Positions 47,154-59,094 of a stretch of 64,000 bases of DNA are shown here, in pieces (within the stretch, counting starts at the first letter, position 1; every line of letters starts with the position of its first letter). The stretch covers positions 19,590,100 to 19,654,099 of the forward strand of contig CANTUZ010000025.1 of NCBI GenBank assembly GCA_947846985.1. Direction: 5' to 3'. The stretch comes from Fratercula arctica. Lineage: Eukaryota; Chordata; Aves; Charadriiformes; Alcidae. A program made the translations under genes and the position numbers. Under the pieces are notes generated by a model. That model was not told where the DNA came from. It saw nothing but the letters and a program-made list of their open reading frames with translations, and made no database searches.

Positions 47154-48256
47154 CAGTGCAGAGTACCTTGGCCCACAGCACAGCCCTCTGGGATGTCAGC
47201 CACCCCACCCAGTTTGGTATCATCAGCGAACTTGCTGAGGATACACTCTGTCCCCTCGTCCAGGTCGTTGATGAATATCTTAAACAATACTGGTCCAAGT
47301 ATTGACCCCTGGGGGACACCACTGGTTACAGGCCTCCAACTCGACCCTGCTCCATTAATCACAACCCTCTGAGTCCTGTCACACAGCCAGCTCTCAATCC
47401 ACCTCACTATCCCCTTGTCTAGTCCACACTTCCTCAGTTTCCTAAGGAGGATGTTATGAGAGACAGTGTCAAAAGCCTTGCTGAAGTCAAGGTAGGTGAC
47501 ATCTGCTGCTCTGCCCTCATCCAGGCAACCAGTTATAACATCATAGAAGGCTATGAGATTGGTCAAGCATGATTTACCTTTGGTAAATCCATGTTGACCA
47601 CTTCCAATAACTTCCTGCTCCTGAACATGCTCGGATATGACATCCAGAACGAGTTGCTCCATTACCTTCCCAGGGGCGGAGGTGAGACTAACCGGTCTGT
47701 AGTTCCCTGGGTCCTCCTTCTTGCCCTTTTTGAAGGCTGGAGTGATATTGGCCTTCCTCCAGTCCTCAGGCACCTCGCCTGTCCTCCATGACCTTTCAAA
47801 GATGATGGAGAGTGGCCAAGCAATAACATCTGCCAGCTCCCTCAGCACTTGCAGGTGCATCTCATTGGGGCCCATGGACTTATGGCTGTCCAGTTTGGCC
47901 AAGTGGTCTCTAACCTGATCTTCCTCTACTGGGGAAAACTCTTCCTCTCTCCAGACCTTCCCCCTTGCCTTCAGGGCCTGGGATTCATGAGGGACAGCTT
48001 TAGCAGTGAAGACTGAAGCAAAGGCAGCATTCAGTATCTCTGCCTTCTCTGTATCTTCCACCACTAGGGCGCCCATCTCATTCGTTAGTGGGCCTACATT
48101 TTCCCTAGTCTTCCTTTTTCTATTGATATACTGAAAGAACCTCTTCTTGTTATCTTTAACCGTGGTGGCCAAGTCGAGTTCTGCTTGAGCTTTGGCCCTT
48201 CTAATTTTCGCCCTGCATAGCTTCACTACATCTTGGTATTTTTCATAAGCAGCCAA
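47150..48256 (-). pseudogene. CR1 ORF2 reverse transcriptase, 3' deleted
   Basis: A frame of 368 residues with no internal stop. Visible RT motifs in order are the finger region with [30 protein letters not shown], the palm Asp in [22 protein letters not shown] and the catalytic FADD (47219-47230). Shortly after FADD the sequence jumps to the region that CR1 'A' places about 100 codons later, giving a short abnormal C-terminus. The RT core is thus well kept but the thumb link is deleted. Confidence 0.9.
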
Positions 48257-48314
48257 CCCCCTTTTCCAAAGATCATAAACTTTCCTTTTTTTCCTGAGGT
48301 CCAGCCAAAGCTCT

Positions 48315-49190
48315 CTATTTAGCCAGGCTGGTCTTACTTCCCTGTCTGCTCGATTTTTGGGACTTGGGGATGGCCTTCCCTTGTGCTTTTAAGAGTTCCT
48401 CCTTGAAGTAAGACCAGCCTTCCCAGGCACCTTTGCCCTTCAGGACTGTCCCCCAAGGGACACTCTCAACCATGCTCCTAAGCAGGCCAAAGTTCACCCT
48501 TCGGAAATCTAAGGTGGCAGTTCTGCTGGCTCCCCGCCTTGCTTCACCAAGAATCAAAAATTCTATCATTTCATGATCACTCTGCCTAAGATGACCTCCA
48601 ATCTTTACATCCCCTACAAGACTTTCTCTGTTAACAAGCAGCAGGTCCAGTAGGGCACTTTCCCTAGTTGGTTCCCTCACCAGCTGTGTTAGGAAGTTGT
48701 CTTCCACACACTCCAGGAACCTCCGGGACTGTTCCCTCTCTGCTGTGTTATATTTCTAGCAGACATCTGGGAAGTTGAAGTCCCCCACAAGAACAAGGGC
48801 GGGCAATCACGAGACCTCTGCCAGCTGCTTATAGAATATTTCATCGGTCTCTAAATCCTGGTTGGGGGGTCTATAACAAACTCCCACCACGATGTCTGGC
48901 TTATTGGCCTTCCCCTTGATTCTTATCCATAAACACTCAAGAATGTCGTCATGCACATTGTTAAGTTCTTGGCATTCAAAACTGCCCCTGACATAGAGGG
49001 CCACCCCACCACCTCTCCTTCCTTGCCTATCCCTTCTGAAGAGTTCGTAGCCATCAATCACTGCACTCCAGTTGCGCGTGTCTTCCCACCATGTTTCTGT
49101 GATGGCAACTATATCATAGTTTCCCTGCTGTACAATGGCCTCCAACTCTTCCTGTTTGTTGCCCATGCTGTGTGCATTGTGTAGATGCAC
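48315..49190 (-). pseudogene. CR1 ORF2 endonuclease (APE-like), broken
   Basis: Two frames cover the apurinic-endonuclease-like domain. The N-terminal one (48807-49190) shows NAHSMGNKQEELE, the ITETWW motif with its Glu, and GGGVALYVRG. The C-terminal one (48315-48707) shows the SDHEMIEF motif with the catalytic Asp-His pair. A stop and roughly 100 bp without a matching frame lie between them (48708-48806). This domain nicks target DNA in CR1 retrotransposition; here it cannot be made as one protein. Confidence 0.85.
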
Positions 49191-49451
49191 TTCAGCTGGG
49201 CTAATTGCCTTGCCACTTCACTGGGGGGACAAGCCCTTATTCCCACCTGACCACGCTCAGACATTTCTGCAGTTGCCAACCTATCACTACTCCTCATGTC
49301 TTTGCTAGCACATGGGTCATCATCTCCCACTTCCACTGCAACAACAGGCTGCAAGACCTTGCTAGCTCTTTTACCCGCCAGCACTGGCATGCTGCTCCCA
49401 GGCACCACTTTAGTCACTCTGGTTACATCCCCGTCCCCCTTCAAACCTAGT

Positions 49452-50000
49452 TTAAAGCCCTATCATGAGTCCTGCTAACTCCTGTCCCAGAATCCTTCTT
49501 CCCCTTTGGGTTAGGCTTTCCCCACTTGTTGCCAGCATGCCTGGTATCCTGTATATCAATCCATGATCAAAGTAACCAAAGTTCTGCCGGTTGCACCAGT
49601 CTCTGAGCCAGGAGTTAATCTGCTGACTCTTCCTGTTTATCCCCTCATCAATCCCTGCAACTGGTGGGACAGAGGAGAACACTACTTGTGCTCCTGATCC
49701 CTTAACCAGCCGTCCCAGGGCTCCGAAGTCTCTCTTCATTGCTCTTAGACTTCTGGTAGCTATCTCGTCTACCTACTTGTAATATCAGCAGTGGATAAGT
49801 AATAGTGGATAGGTAATAGTATTACCTACTTGAAATATCAGCAGTGGATAATAATCTGAGGGCCAAACCAGGGTAGGGAGTTTCCTCCGTATGTCCTTGA
49901 TCCTGGCCCCAGGGAGGCAGCTGACTTCTCTGTGGGATGGGTCCGGTCAACAGACAGGGCCCTCTGTTCCCCTCAGAAGGGAGTCACCTACTACAATTAC
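49452..50000 (-). pseudogene. CR1 ORF1 esterase-like (SGNH) domain, broken
   Basis: The minus-strand frame 49452-49739 shows FSSVPPV, an NxxL-like INSWLRDWC region and a C-terminal segment typical of the CR1 ORF1 esterase-like domain. Upstream, GTAGGTGACTCC on the minus strand (about 49980-49991) encodes VGDS, the block I nucleophile motif of SGNH/GDSL hydrolases. Between the two lies a local duplication (49772-49850) that disrupts the frame. The published CR1 ORF1 architecture includes such an esterase domain. Confidence 0.75.
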
Positions 50001-50060
50001 CTTTCTTTTTTTCTTGGTTGAGGAGGTCCTGAGTCATGGGGGTGAGTGATTAGCCCTGTG

Positions 50061-53000
50061 ACACCTTCCTGCTCTTCCCAAGCCTTTCTGACATGGGTTG
50101 TCATAGGAATCCATGGCTCCACCCTCTGCCATCATGGCTCATTGCATCCCCCACAGTTGCCGGGGAAAGCCATGATGAACCCGTGATGCCGATATGCTTA
50201 CCAGAGCTAGTTGGGAGGAGAAACCTATGCATCTGTGTGGGTTAAGGAGAAGCTTGGGGGACCTTCCAAAACTGAGTGGGGCTGAGGGTGAGCCTCAGCA
50301 CCGGATCCCATCTGGCAGGTGGTAGTAGGCACGTAGAAAGCTGTAATGAAATGGAGAAGGGCAGAGTGAAATTTTGGATGCTTGTGACCATTTTCTGCAC
50401 GATCATTCCCACAATCAAGGTTCTTTCTTTTCTCTTTGCTCTGGGAAATGCCACAGAGTCAGATGAAGAATTTGGGAAGAGAGTGTGGGTTCCCTGTGCA
50501 GAGTCCAGTAGCGAATTCTGTTACCAAGGTAAGAACAAGGGGTTATTACTGTGAAGGTTTTTGTTTCTTCCTTTTCCCCTTCCAAACCCATTATTGCAGT
50601 GTTAGACACGAAATTTAGAATGTGCATAGCACAGAAACTGATATTCCAAGTACTAAATGAAAGAGTCTAAAAAGATCAAGCGAAAAAGAGCTTCTTTTTA
50701 ATGCACGCCATTATGATGGTTTGGGTTTTAGAACAGTTTGTATTGTATCCAAATGATCTATTTCTTCCTTCTAGGATGTGAGGAAGGGAGAAAGGTTGAT
50801 TGAATATTAGTTTTGAATATTCAGCTCACTCAGAACCAACATGCTCTCTGGGACTCTCTGGTCATGTTATGTTGCAGAGCATGTTCTTTAAGTATGGTTT
50901 CAGAAGATATCCTTTCTTTCCAAACACCTCTTACATGCAATGGCTCCATCCCATGCTTTAAGTGTCCCGCTTTGTTCTTTTGCTCCCATCATCCTGAAGT
51001 CAGTGAAACTTAAGCGTATGATTGAGTGCCATTTTCTACTGGGATGAACTTTAACAAGTGCTCAAGGTTTTGGGTTTTTTTCCCCCTAAATCAGGGCCTT
51101 ATTTAGTTTCCCAGTAAAAGACAATTCCACTTGCAATGATTTTGTTTATGACAATTCACTTGCATGTTCCCTTCCAGGAATTGTCATTGCCTTCCAGAAG
51201 GGAGGTTAGTTCTGGTTCCCTCGCCGTGATAATTATAATCAGACCTGTCAGCCTTCACACAGTCTACGCTTATCACTTGCATTTAGGAGGATTTATCCTG
51301 AAGCCTATTACCAGTGCTGCTTCTTAGGGAAAAATAGTCATATTTTTTTCTGCTAATCTTTGATAGCTCTCAGCTTTGAAAGCACGGAGAGGAGCAAAAT
51401 GACCACCAGTTGCAGTTAAAGAAACTGTCTGTTGGTCCTGGTGTAGAGCTCTGCATCTGGAGAGCCAGGGAGCAGATGGATAGTCTGGGAAATGCTGAGG
51501 GGTTTAATTCAGTTGTGACAACTCTGCAGATATGCAGGAGATGCAAAACAGTGCTTTTTCCAATGGTAATGCTCACAGAAGCTAGCTCTGCAGACCTGCT
51601 AGACGAGGGCTTCAGGTGGCAGGTGGTTGTTGGCAGTGGTATCCTCTCTCCTTGCTGTTTTGGGCAGCCATCTGTGGTTTTACCCACGTGGAGCTGCTTG
51701 TCTGCAGGATGGCCAGAGAAGTGGCTGCGGTCAGTACTGGAGGTGATGGCTGGCATCCAGGGATGGGCACAGTGCAGGACAGATGGACCCACTGACAGCG
51801 GTACACTGCAGTACAGCGGTGACCAACTGGTCAACGTGGTGGTGGTGGTGGGTAGGATGTAGTTCCGTGTTTTATTCATCCCAGGATGTTTGAAAATTGT
51901 CCACCCTAGTGTTATTCACTGGGAAACACATTGCCCCATTTACTAGATTTCCCCTCATTTTCACTCCATTATTCCTATTGATATGCTAATAAGCCCCCTT
52001 TCTTTGGTTTTTGTTTTTGCTAACTTAAAATAACAAAGAAGTAAGAAGTAATTTTTACCATTTCATTAGTCTAAATGAGTGATGTATCATTCAGTTTCTC
52101 CTATGTTATCACCATGCTCTTTGCAACGTTCTCAGAGATTTGGGTCCCTTGATTTTGGCAGAATTTGAGGATGGCCAGCACTTTATAGCTTTTGCAGCAA
52201 AGGAAATAGTGGGACAGTGGGAACTCTTCCATTCTCTGCAGTTATATATTTACAGTGTGCAGAAATATGATTTGCCTTTGTTTTATTTAAATTTACTGGG
52301 AACTAGAGATTTATTTATCATGTGTCACTCCCTGAAGGAAGATAAATGCCACATAGCAAAGACTTCATCTATTATACAAACAGATTTGAAGGCTTTGCTA
52401 TTGCATTCCTCTGCCTGCTGCATGGAGTAAAAATGCCTTCGGCTGAATAGAGACAGAGTGATACTTAGCGGTAGCATCTTATGACCTTTTGATCAGCTGA
52501 GATCTCAAGCCATATTAGTGGGCAGATTATGATGTGATGGAAAGAGGACCAGGAATAGCCTTTTTATCATGAGATCCTTCCTGTGAATATCCTTCTTCAG
52601 TATATTGAGGTGGTTAATCACTAGGGCCAGGACAATAATTTGAAAACAGGGGAGTGAAATACTGGTACAGGCAATCCAAACATGCCTGGGTTTGCCAACT
52701 GCAATTGGAATAGGCAGCTCAGCCTACAGGGTTCAACACACTAATAGCAGACAAAAGGCTATATTATGCCAGAAAAAGGCTATGTATAGTTCAGGTGCAT
52801 TTCCTGCTTATTTACTAGTCACTTCCTCTGCCTCTCCGAGTTCATATTAAAAGAGTTTTAAGCCATTCAGTTGTTCTTTCTTGCAACAGCGAGTGCCACG
52901 AGTTATTTTTCTTCACAGAAAGTATTTCTTGCTCCCTCACCATAGGAAGGCTCCTTTTTCAGTAGGTTCCAGCCATAAGACTGGTGTTCTATATAATTTC

Positions 53001-53114
53001 CTTTTAATGGTTTGGTGGTTGGTAGTTAAATGTGTCCATAGGAGGCAATTGTAGACTTATATATAATAAAATAGCTCATGAAAGAATCTAGCATTATGTC
53101 TTTCAGTATATACT
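50061..53114. other. Unique sequence; one weak exon candidate
   Basis: About 3 kb. The first 200 bp may still belong to the 5' end of the CR1 at 46626. A possible short coding exon at 50351-50528 is listed separately. At about 51370-51880 both strands have open frames of 150-170 codons with no recognisable features, likely compositional. Confidence 0.5.
50351..50528 (+). other. Candidate exon: short frame with signal-peptide-like start and splice donor
   Basis: An ATG opens 59 codons beginning with a basic stretch (MEKGRVK), then about 25 hydrophobic residues, then a hydrophilic part with an NAT glycosylation sequon and two Cys residues. The frame runs into CAAG|GTAAGA at 50525-50534, a good splice donor in phase 1. 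This is the layout of a first exon of a secreted or membrane protein, but I do not recognise the protein and no promoter or downstream exon is visible; chance is quite possible. Confidence 0.15.
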
Positions 53115-53409
53115 GGAAAGGGGGAATGTAGCAAGGGTATGTAGCAATAGGACGAGGGGCAATGGTTTTAAACCAGAGCAGGGTAGGTTTAGATTAGACA
53201 TTAGGAAGAAGTTCTTTACAATGAGGGTGCTGAGATAATGGAACAGGTTTCCCAGAGAAGTTGTGGATGCCCCATCCCTGGAAGTGTTCAAGACCAGTCT
53301 AGATGTGACTTTGAGCAACGTGGTCTAGTGGGAGGTGTCCCTGCCCATGGCAGGGGGTTTGGAACTGGGTGACCTTTAAGGTCCCTTCCAACCCAAACCA
53401 TTCTATGAT
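53115..53409 (+). mobile_element. CR1 LINE 3'-end fragment (about 295 bp)
   Basis: It carries the C-terminal ORF2 segment and the 3' block of the same subfamily as CR1 'A' and 'B' (AGAGCAGGGTAGGTTTAG), with many private substitutions, and only a remnant CATTCTATGATA tail. It serves as a control showing that other members of this subfamily here are not identical to 'A' and 'B'. Confidence 0.93.
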
Positions 53410-56250
53410 ATACATACCTATTTTTTCACAGTGAGTCAAAAACCTAGATGAAAAAGTAACTGGCTTGACTACTGCAACCAAAGCATAATGTTTCATTGTC
53501 TTTTCTTTCATTGAAGTCTGTTCATGCACAAGGTGCTCTGATATAATATATGTTTAAACATATCAAGCAAAATATTTTCCTTCAAGAATAGCTCAAGTGT
53601 TTGGTCACAGTGGGGACAAAATTATTGATGCAATTTGGCACTTATTTGGAAACATGACCTTAATCTAAAGGTTTCAGTGAAGAAGTTATTTTCCCCACGT
53701 GTTTCAGTAAGTCAGATAAGTAAATTATATTTTTGACATGTTAAAGATTTTCCATTTTAGACGAAGGAAGTGATATCCCAGTTGTGTCACTGGAACTCAG
53801 TGTCCCATGTTGCTTGTTAACAACTGTAGATTTATTGTTTCAGCGTCCCAGTTTGCTCTCAAGTATCAGTGCACTGCTACATACCAAATAATCAATACTT
53901 CTGTCAGTTGAGTGTGTCCTGGAAATACAATATTACTGTTAATATTGATCCACACAGCAGAAATCAAGGCATGAAACTTTGCAGGCATTACTTGCTAGAA
54001 CCCTGTCTTTTACTTGCAGAGCTTGAAAACCGCTATGATGTGCTATCCCCTAGGGTCCAATGTTTTCTGCACGCTCTCCTTCCGTGTATAATAATGAGCA
54101 CTAACGTAAACACAAGGGTATCAGTGCATACACGACCTGCAGATATGATGCATATAGTTTCATTTCATCCTCCTGTGGTTTCTGGGTGCAGCAAACCAGT
54201 TGCAAAGAGCGCTGGTAAAATCAAGATGCATCAGCTCTGGTATCCTCTTCTAACAGTGCAGTGCAGCAGCTTGGCTGGCCAAAATAATCAATGTCCCAGT
54301 GTGCTGTTCTTCATGGGAAGAGTGATATGGGCTGTGTACAGATGGCTTGAGACCTCCGGCAGCCTTCTCCAAGCATCGTGAGCAATGTCATTAATGAAGG
54401 CTCATGTGGTTTGCTTGCGGAGGTGACTTCAGGCTCAAGTTATCGGTCGGGAGGAAAAAAGCCCTTAAATATCGAGGTGTGCTGTCAGAGTCAAAAGCAT
54501 CCATTCTTTGCTCTCCTGCCCCCCCCGGCTGCCAGGTTGCCTTGGGAGGAAGAAAATGTGGTGCTCCCCATTCCCACATGTGCCTTCACACACCCCCTTG
54601 TGAGTTTGGCAGTCTTTGCCATATCTGTAATGGTTTCGCAATGAAGCTGTGAATGAAAGTGGCAGAATGATTTTACAATTGTCAGTCTTCCCAGAATCAG
54701 CCCAGAATTTCATTTACTAAGATACAAGCATGATTTCCTATAAGCTCTTTTCAGATTTTACTAGACCCAGATAAATTAAATCAGTATTTTATCTATGTTC
54801 CACCAAAATTAGTTGGCACAGTATTCTTCATATAGGAATACTATAGTTCTGGTCTCTTGTATTTGAGCAGCAGCTGCACTATAAGATGCTACTGTCATGG
54901 ATAGTGTTTCTTTAATAAGTGGCTCGACTTCAGTAATGAGTGCTGGGGAGAAAGTAACCTGGATGTGAGCTGTGCATAACCTCAGTGAGGATAAGCAAGG
55001 AGGTGTAGGCATTTAGGAGAAGGGAGTGGCTCCACCGTGCCACCATGGCTGGGAAAAGGTGCAGGACAATGATGGAAAGGTAAAAACAGGAGCCTCAGAG
55101 GGCTGGAAGGAGTTCATGAAAGCCCCCACCGAGGTGAGGGAGGAAAACATCTTTCCTTACACATGCCTTAAGAAGAGGGAATCAGGAGAAATGGTACCTT
55201 CTGCAGTGCCTTGCTCCCCTCAGGAGCTTCCCCATTAGGAAAGTGGTCTCATCTTTGATTCACTGTAGTCAGGACCTGCTGTTCTTGCAGACAGTATCGG
55301 GCAGAAGGGTATGAATGGAGCAGGCTGGTAGTAACAAAGAGCCCCTTGCACAAAGCCCACTGAAATCACTGGGAAGACACCAAGACACCCAGAGGCTCCT
55401 TTACTCCTTTTTCTTTAGGTCACTCCTGTCATAGGAACCTTCCTTGCTGTGTGGCAGAGGAGCAGCACTCTAGCCCATGCAGCTCCTGACATGGAGCCAT
55501 CTGAACCTTGAGTGACTCACTGTGCTAACACGATCACACACTCAGATGTCCTGCAGGGTCTGAGAAACTTCCCACAGCATATGGAGGAACATGACTAATG
55601 GTGACCAGGGTCCTCCCCTTGGCAGGAAGCATGTGTGCCACAGGGTATCTACCTCAGGATTTTTTTGTATGATGTTACCAGCTTAGTTCTGTCTTGCAGG
55701 TGATCTTTACCCACATCGTCAAAGGTCCCCTTGCTCTGAAAGAGCAAATTCATCAGCCTTATCCTTCATCTGAGAGCTTCAGCTTATCTCCTGCATGGCA
55801 AGAACCTGGGAGATGAAGCTCAAGACAATGGCTTGGGAAGTCTATGTGAGGAACAAGAGATGCATATTATCTCTTACTGGGAGAAAGCAAGGTCAGGTTT
55901 GATGTGCTCAGAGCAGTCTAAGTTGTAGGGAAGACACAATGCAAGGCTCTCTATCTACTGGTATTTCCTAAGACCTGACTTCATATCAAAGATTAGATTT
56001 CTACACTCTTACAGAGGGAAAAAATGAAAATTCAGACACTCAGACAGGAGCAGGTATGACTTATAGCTCAGGGTTGCTAATGTGCAAGACCATGGAGTTA
56101 GAGCTGTTGTCAGTTGTGGCTGTGTACTATCAACAAAAGGAGGTGATGTCATGGTTGCATGTTCTTCAAAACTTCTCCCTCCAGCAGTATCACCTTTTCT
56201 CTGTACAGCCTCAGCAGCTTACTTCATCTGCTTCAACTGAAACCACAAAT
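53410..56250. other. Unique sequence without recognised gene
   Basis: About 2.8 kb. An open frame of 170 codons (53869-54381) lacks an ATG at its start and shows no family features. No RNA gene or repeat was recognised. Confidence 0.55.
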
Positions 56251-56840
56251 TATGCGTTTGAGGTAAAACAGAACCAACTTTCTGTTCAGTAATTTTACTC
56301 CTTAGCTAGACCTCTTCTAACTCTCTGAAATTAACAGCATATTGTGCAGAAAACTGTTCGTCCTCAGAGTGATAAGACCAATATTTACAGTTTGTGCCAA
56401 GGAATGGTATGCAGAGAGGCTCTTGCTTATACTTATTGCTATAACAACCAAGGTCAGCTAATTTTGTTATTTGCCCCAATGGAGGGTTGGAAGTGGAAAA
56501 GCGTAGAGGGGTCCCACCTGCAGGGAGGAGCGGACAGGACAGGTGACCCAAAATTGACCAACAGGGTATTCCATCCCATATGCCCCATGCTCAGAATAAA
56601 AGCTGAGGGATCAAAGGGTCAGTCTCTCTTTCTTCAATGGCCGACATCTGAGGAGGACCCTGTTCATCTGCCTTTGATCCTGATCCATGGGTTCCTGACT
56701 CCAGCTCTGGAATCCAGTTCCCACCCATCGCTGAGTCCAGTCTGTGACTTCCCCAGTGCCTGCTGGTGATGTCATCCTGGGAGCTTAATATGGTTTTGTA
56801 TATACTGTATCTATTTCATTATTTCCTTTTTATTATTAAT

Positions 56841-58310
56841 CATAGTATCATAGAATCATAGAATGTGTTGGGTTGGAAGCGACCTTTAAAGGTCATCTAG
56901 TTCCAACCCCCCTGCCATGGGCAGGGACACCTCCCACTAGACCGCGTTGCTCAAAGTCCCATCCAGCCTGGTCTTGAACACTTCCAGGGATGGGGCATAC
57001 ACAACTTCTCTGGGCAACCTGTTCCAGTGTCTCACCACTCCCACAGTAAAGAACTTCTTCCTAATGTCTAATCTAAACCTACCCTGCTCTAGCTTAAAAC
57101 CATTGCCCGTCATCCTATCGCTACATGCCCTTGCAAACAGCCCCTCCCCAGCTTTCCTATAGGCTCCCTTCAGGTACTAAAAGTCCGCTATAAGGTCTCC
57201 TCGGAGCCCTCTCTTCTCCAGGCTGAACAACCCCAACTGTCTCAGCCTGTCTTCATAGGAGAGGTGCTCCAGCCCTCTGATCATCTTTGTGGCCCTCCTC
57301 TGGACCCCTTCCAACAGGTCCATGTCCTTCTTGTGCTGAGGACTCCAAAGCTGGACACAGTACTCCAGGTGGGGTCTCATGAGAGCAGAGTAGAGGGGGA
57401 GAATCACCTCTCTCTATCTGCTGGCCATGCTTCTTTTGATGCAGCCCAGGATGCGATTCGCCTTCTGGGCTGCAAGCACACATTGTTGGCTCATGTCCAG
57501 CTTTTCATCCACCAGTACCCCCAAGTCCTTTTCCACAGGGCTGCTCTCTATCACATCATCCCTTCAGCCTTTACTGATAATGAGGATTGTCCTGACCCAA
57601 GTGCAGGACCATGAACTTGGCCTTGTTGAACTTCATGAGGTTTGCACGGGCCCACCTCTCTAGCTCATCCAGGTCCCTCTGGATGACATCCTGTCCCTCT
57701 GGCATGTCGACTGCACCACTCAGCTTAGCGCCATCTGCTAACTTGCTGAGGGTGCACTTGATCCCACTGTCTAAATCATTGATGAAGATGTTGAACAGCA
57801 CCGGTCCCAGTATGGATCCCTGAGGGACACCACTTGTCACCCCTCTCCATCTGGACATCGAGCCATTGACCACCACCCTCTGGATGCGACCATCCAGCCA
57901 GTTCCTTATCCACCGAACAGTCCACCCATCAAATCCATATCTCTCCAACTTAGAGAGAAGGATGTTGTGGGGCACCGTGTCAAAGGCCTTGCAGAAGTCC
58001 AGATAGATGATATCCATTGCTCTTCCCTTGTCCACTGATGCAGTCACTCCATTGTAGAAAGCCACTAGGTTGGTCAGGCAGGACTTGCCCCTGGTGAAGC
58101 CATGCTGGCTGTCTCAAATCACCTCCCTGTCCTCCATGTGCCTTAGCATAGCATCTAGGAGATCTGTTCCATGATCTTCCCAGGCACAGAGGTGAGGCTG
58201 ACAGGGCGGTAGTTCCCAGGGTCCTCCTTTCTACCCTTTTTAAAAATGGATGCGATGTTTCCCTTTTTCCAGTCACCAGGGACTTCACCTGACTGCCACG
58301 AATAATATTC
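56841..58310 (-). mobile_element. CR1 LINE 'B', 5'-truncated (about 1.47 kb), nested in LTR-B
   Basis: The minus strand holds RT palm to 3' end, finishing in an ATTCTATGATTCTATGAT tail. It interrupts the AT-rich end of an LTR-B, so it inserted after that LTR. The 3' 530 bp (56847-57379) are identical to CR1 'A' in inverted orientation; the upstream part is not. ATTAAT words at both junctions may be remnants of a target duplication. Confidence 0.95.
56937..58065 (-). pseudogene. CR1 ORF2 fragment (RT) with damaged catalytic box
   Basis: The frame 57571-58065 shows [22 protein letters not shown] and, at 57730-57741, LADG where the FADD catalytic box is expected, so one catalytic Asp is replaced by Gly. 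Frames then shift near 57560 and resume at 57177-57407, ending at a TAG (57177-57179) that is also present in CR1 'A'; the expected ORF2 stop is at 56937-56939. The enzyme would be dead even if translated. Confidence 0.9.
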
Positions 58311-58457
58311 ATTAAATGAAATTAATATTTCATTGAAGTATTTTAGTTCCTTCTAAACTCGTAAATCTCTTTATCTCTCCTCCTCCTCTCCATGTGTGAG
58401 AGGTGGGGGGAGAGCATCTGTCGCCAGCCATTGGCCAATTTGGCCAGAACCACGACA

Positions 58458-59094
58458 TGATGTCATCATTTTTTTTTTCATTGGATGGTGAGTGAATGGC
58501 CATTTCTGCCCGTATCTCCTCTTTTAGATAAAATGCCCCAAAATGCCATCATTGAAGTTCAGAGGACATTGGTGACTTTAAAATTCTCTCCAATTACCTT
58601 GGATCAAAGCCAAATGAAATAATAATCAGTGTGAGAGTCAAGAGGCCAAGACACCAAAATGATATGTCCGACACGAGCAGCTTGCTGGTTTCAGAGTGTT
58701 TCTGGCAGCCATCTGCTTGTTTGAATATGATGCTTTTAAAAGTCAGAGAAAAAAACACACATTCAACTGCAGTCTTCAGATATTTTATTTGATAACAGGA
58801 TTCTCTTTTTGTGCCCATTTTCTTGAAGCCTCAAGAATGTCCTGTTTTGCAATCATACTGTCAGCAAGTGCTCATGGCACTGAAATACCATGATGTGTAA
58901 TTCTCTAATAAAAAAAAAAAATCTTTCAAAGCCTCAAAATGTTTTCTCTTCACCCCTCTTCATGAATGAGGAACAGAATAGAGTGTGTTATTATAACTCA
59001 GTAGTCACTCATTTATTTACATGGTTAATGATTGGCCCTTTTTAGCTAGAAAGATACTTTTTTTTTTTGGTTCTTCTATTTCAACTTCATGGTC
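58458..59094. other. Unique sequence between LTR-B and ERV copy 2
   Basis: About 640 bp with an A run (about 58910-58921) and a T run (about 59059-59069). The last 5 bases (TGGTC, 59090-59094) are the candidate target duplication of ERV copy 2. Confidence 0.55.

Larger units (their letters stand above)
46626..50060 (-). mobile_element. CR1 LINE, longest copy (about 3.4 kb or more)
   Basis: Read on the minus strand it carries part of ORF1 with an esterase-like GDS motif, then the ORF2 endonuclease, reverse transcriptase and 3' block. The 3' end at 46626 has a decayed tail. The 5' limit is uncertain: homology is convincing to about 50000-50060 and may go further toward 50290. Full-length CR1 is about 4.5 kb, so this is close to full length but decayed: stops divide the endonuclease, and an internal deletion near 47160 removes part of ORF2 after the FADD box. 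Confidence 0.92.
56251..58457 (+). repeat. LTR-B, second copy, interrupted by CR1 'B'
   Basis: The parts 56251-56840 and 58311-58457 together match the minus strand of the LTR at 19094-19653: GTAAAACAGAACCAACTTTC, GAGAGGCTCTTGCTTA, GACAGGTGACCC, an AATAAAAGCTGAGGG promoter region at about 56594, ATCTGAGGAGGA, then AT-rich DNA interrupted by the CR1, and finally TTGGCCAATTTGGCCAGAAC and the terminus CCACGACA. About 110 bp at 56291-56405 have no counterpart in the other copy. The left end is ragged, so the start is approximate. Confidence 0.72.

Noticed and set aside
51370..51879. Overlapping frames of 150-170 codons on both strands
   Set aside because: Mirror-image openness suggests compositional chance; no family resemblance.
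53869..54381. Plus-strand frame of 170 codons
   Set aside because: No ATG at its start and no protein-like features.
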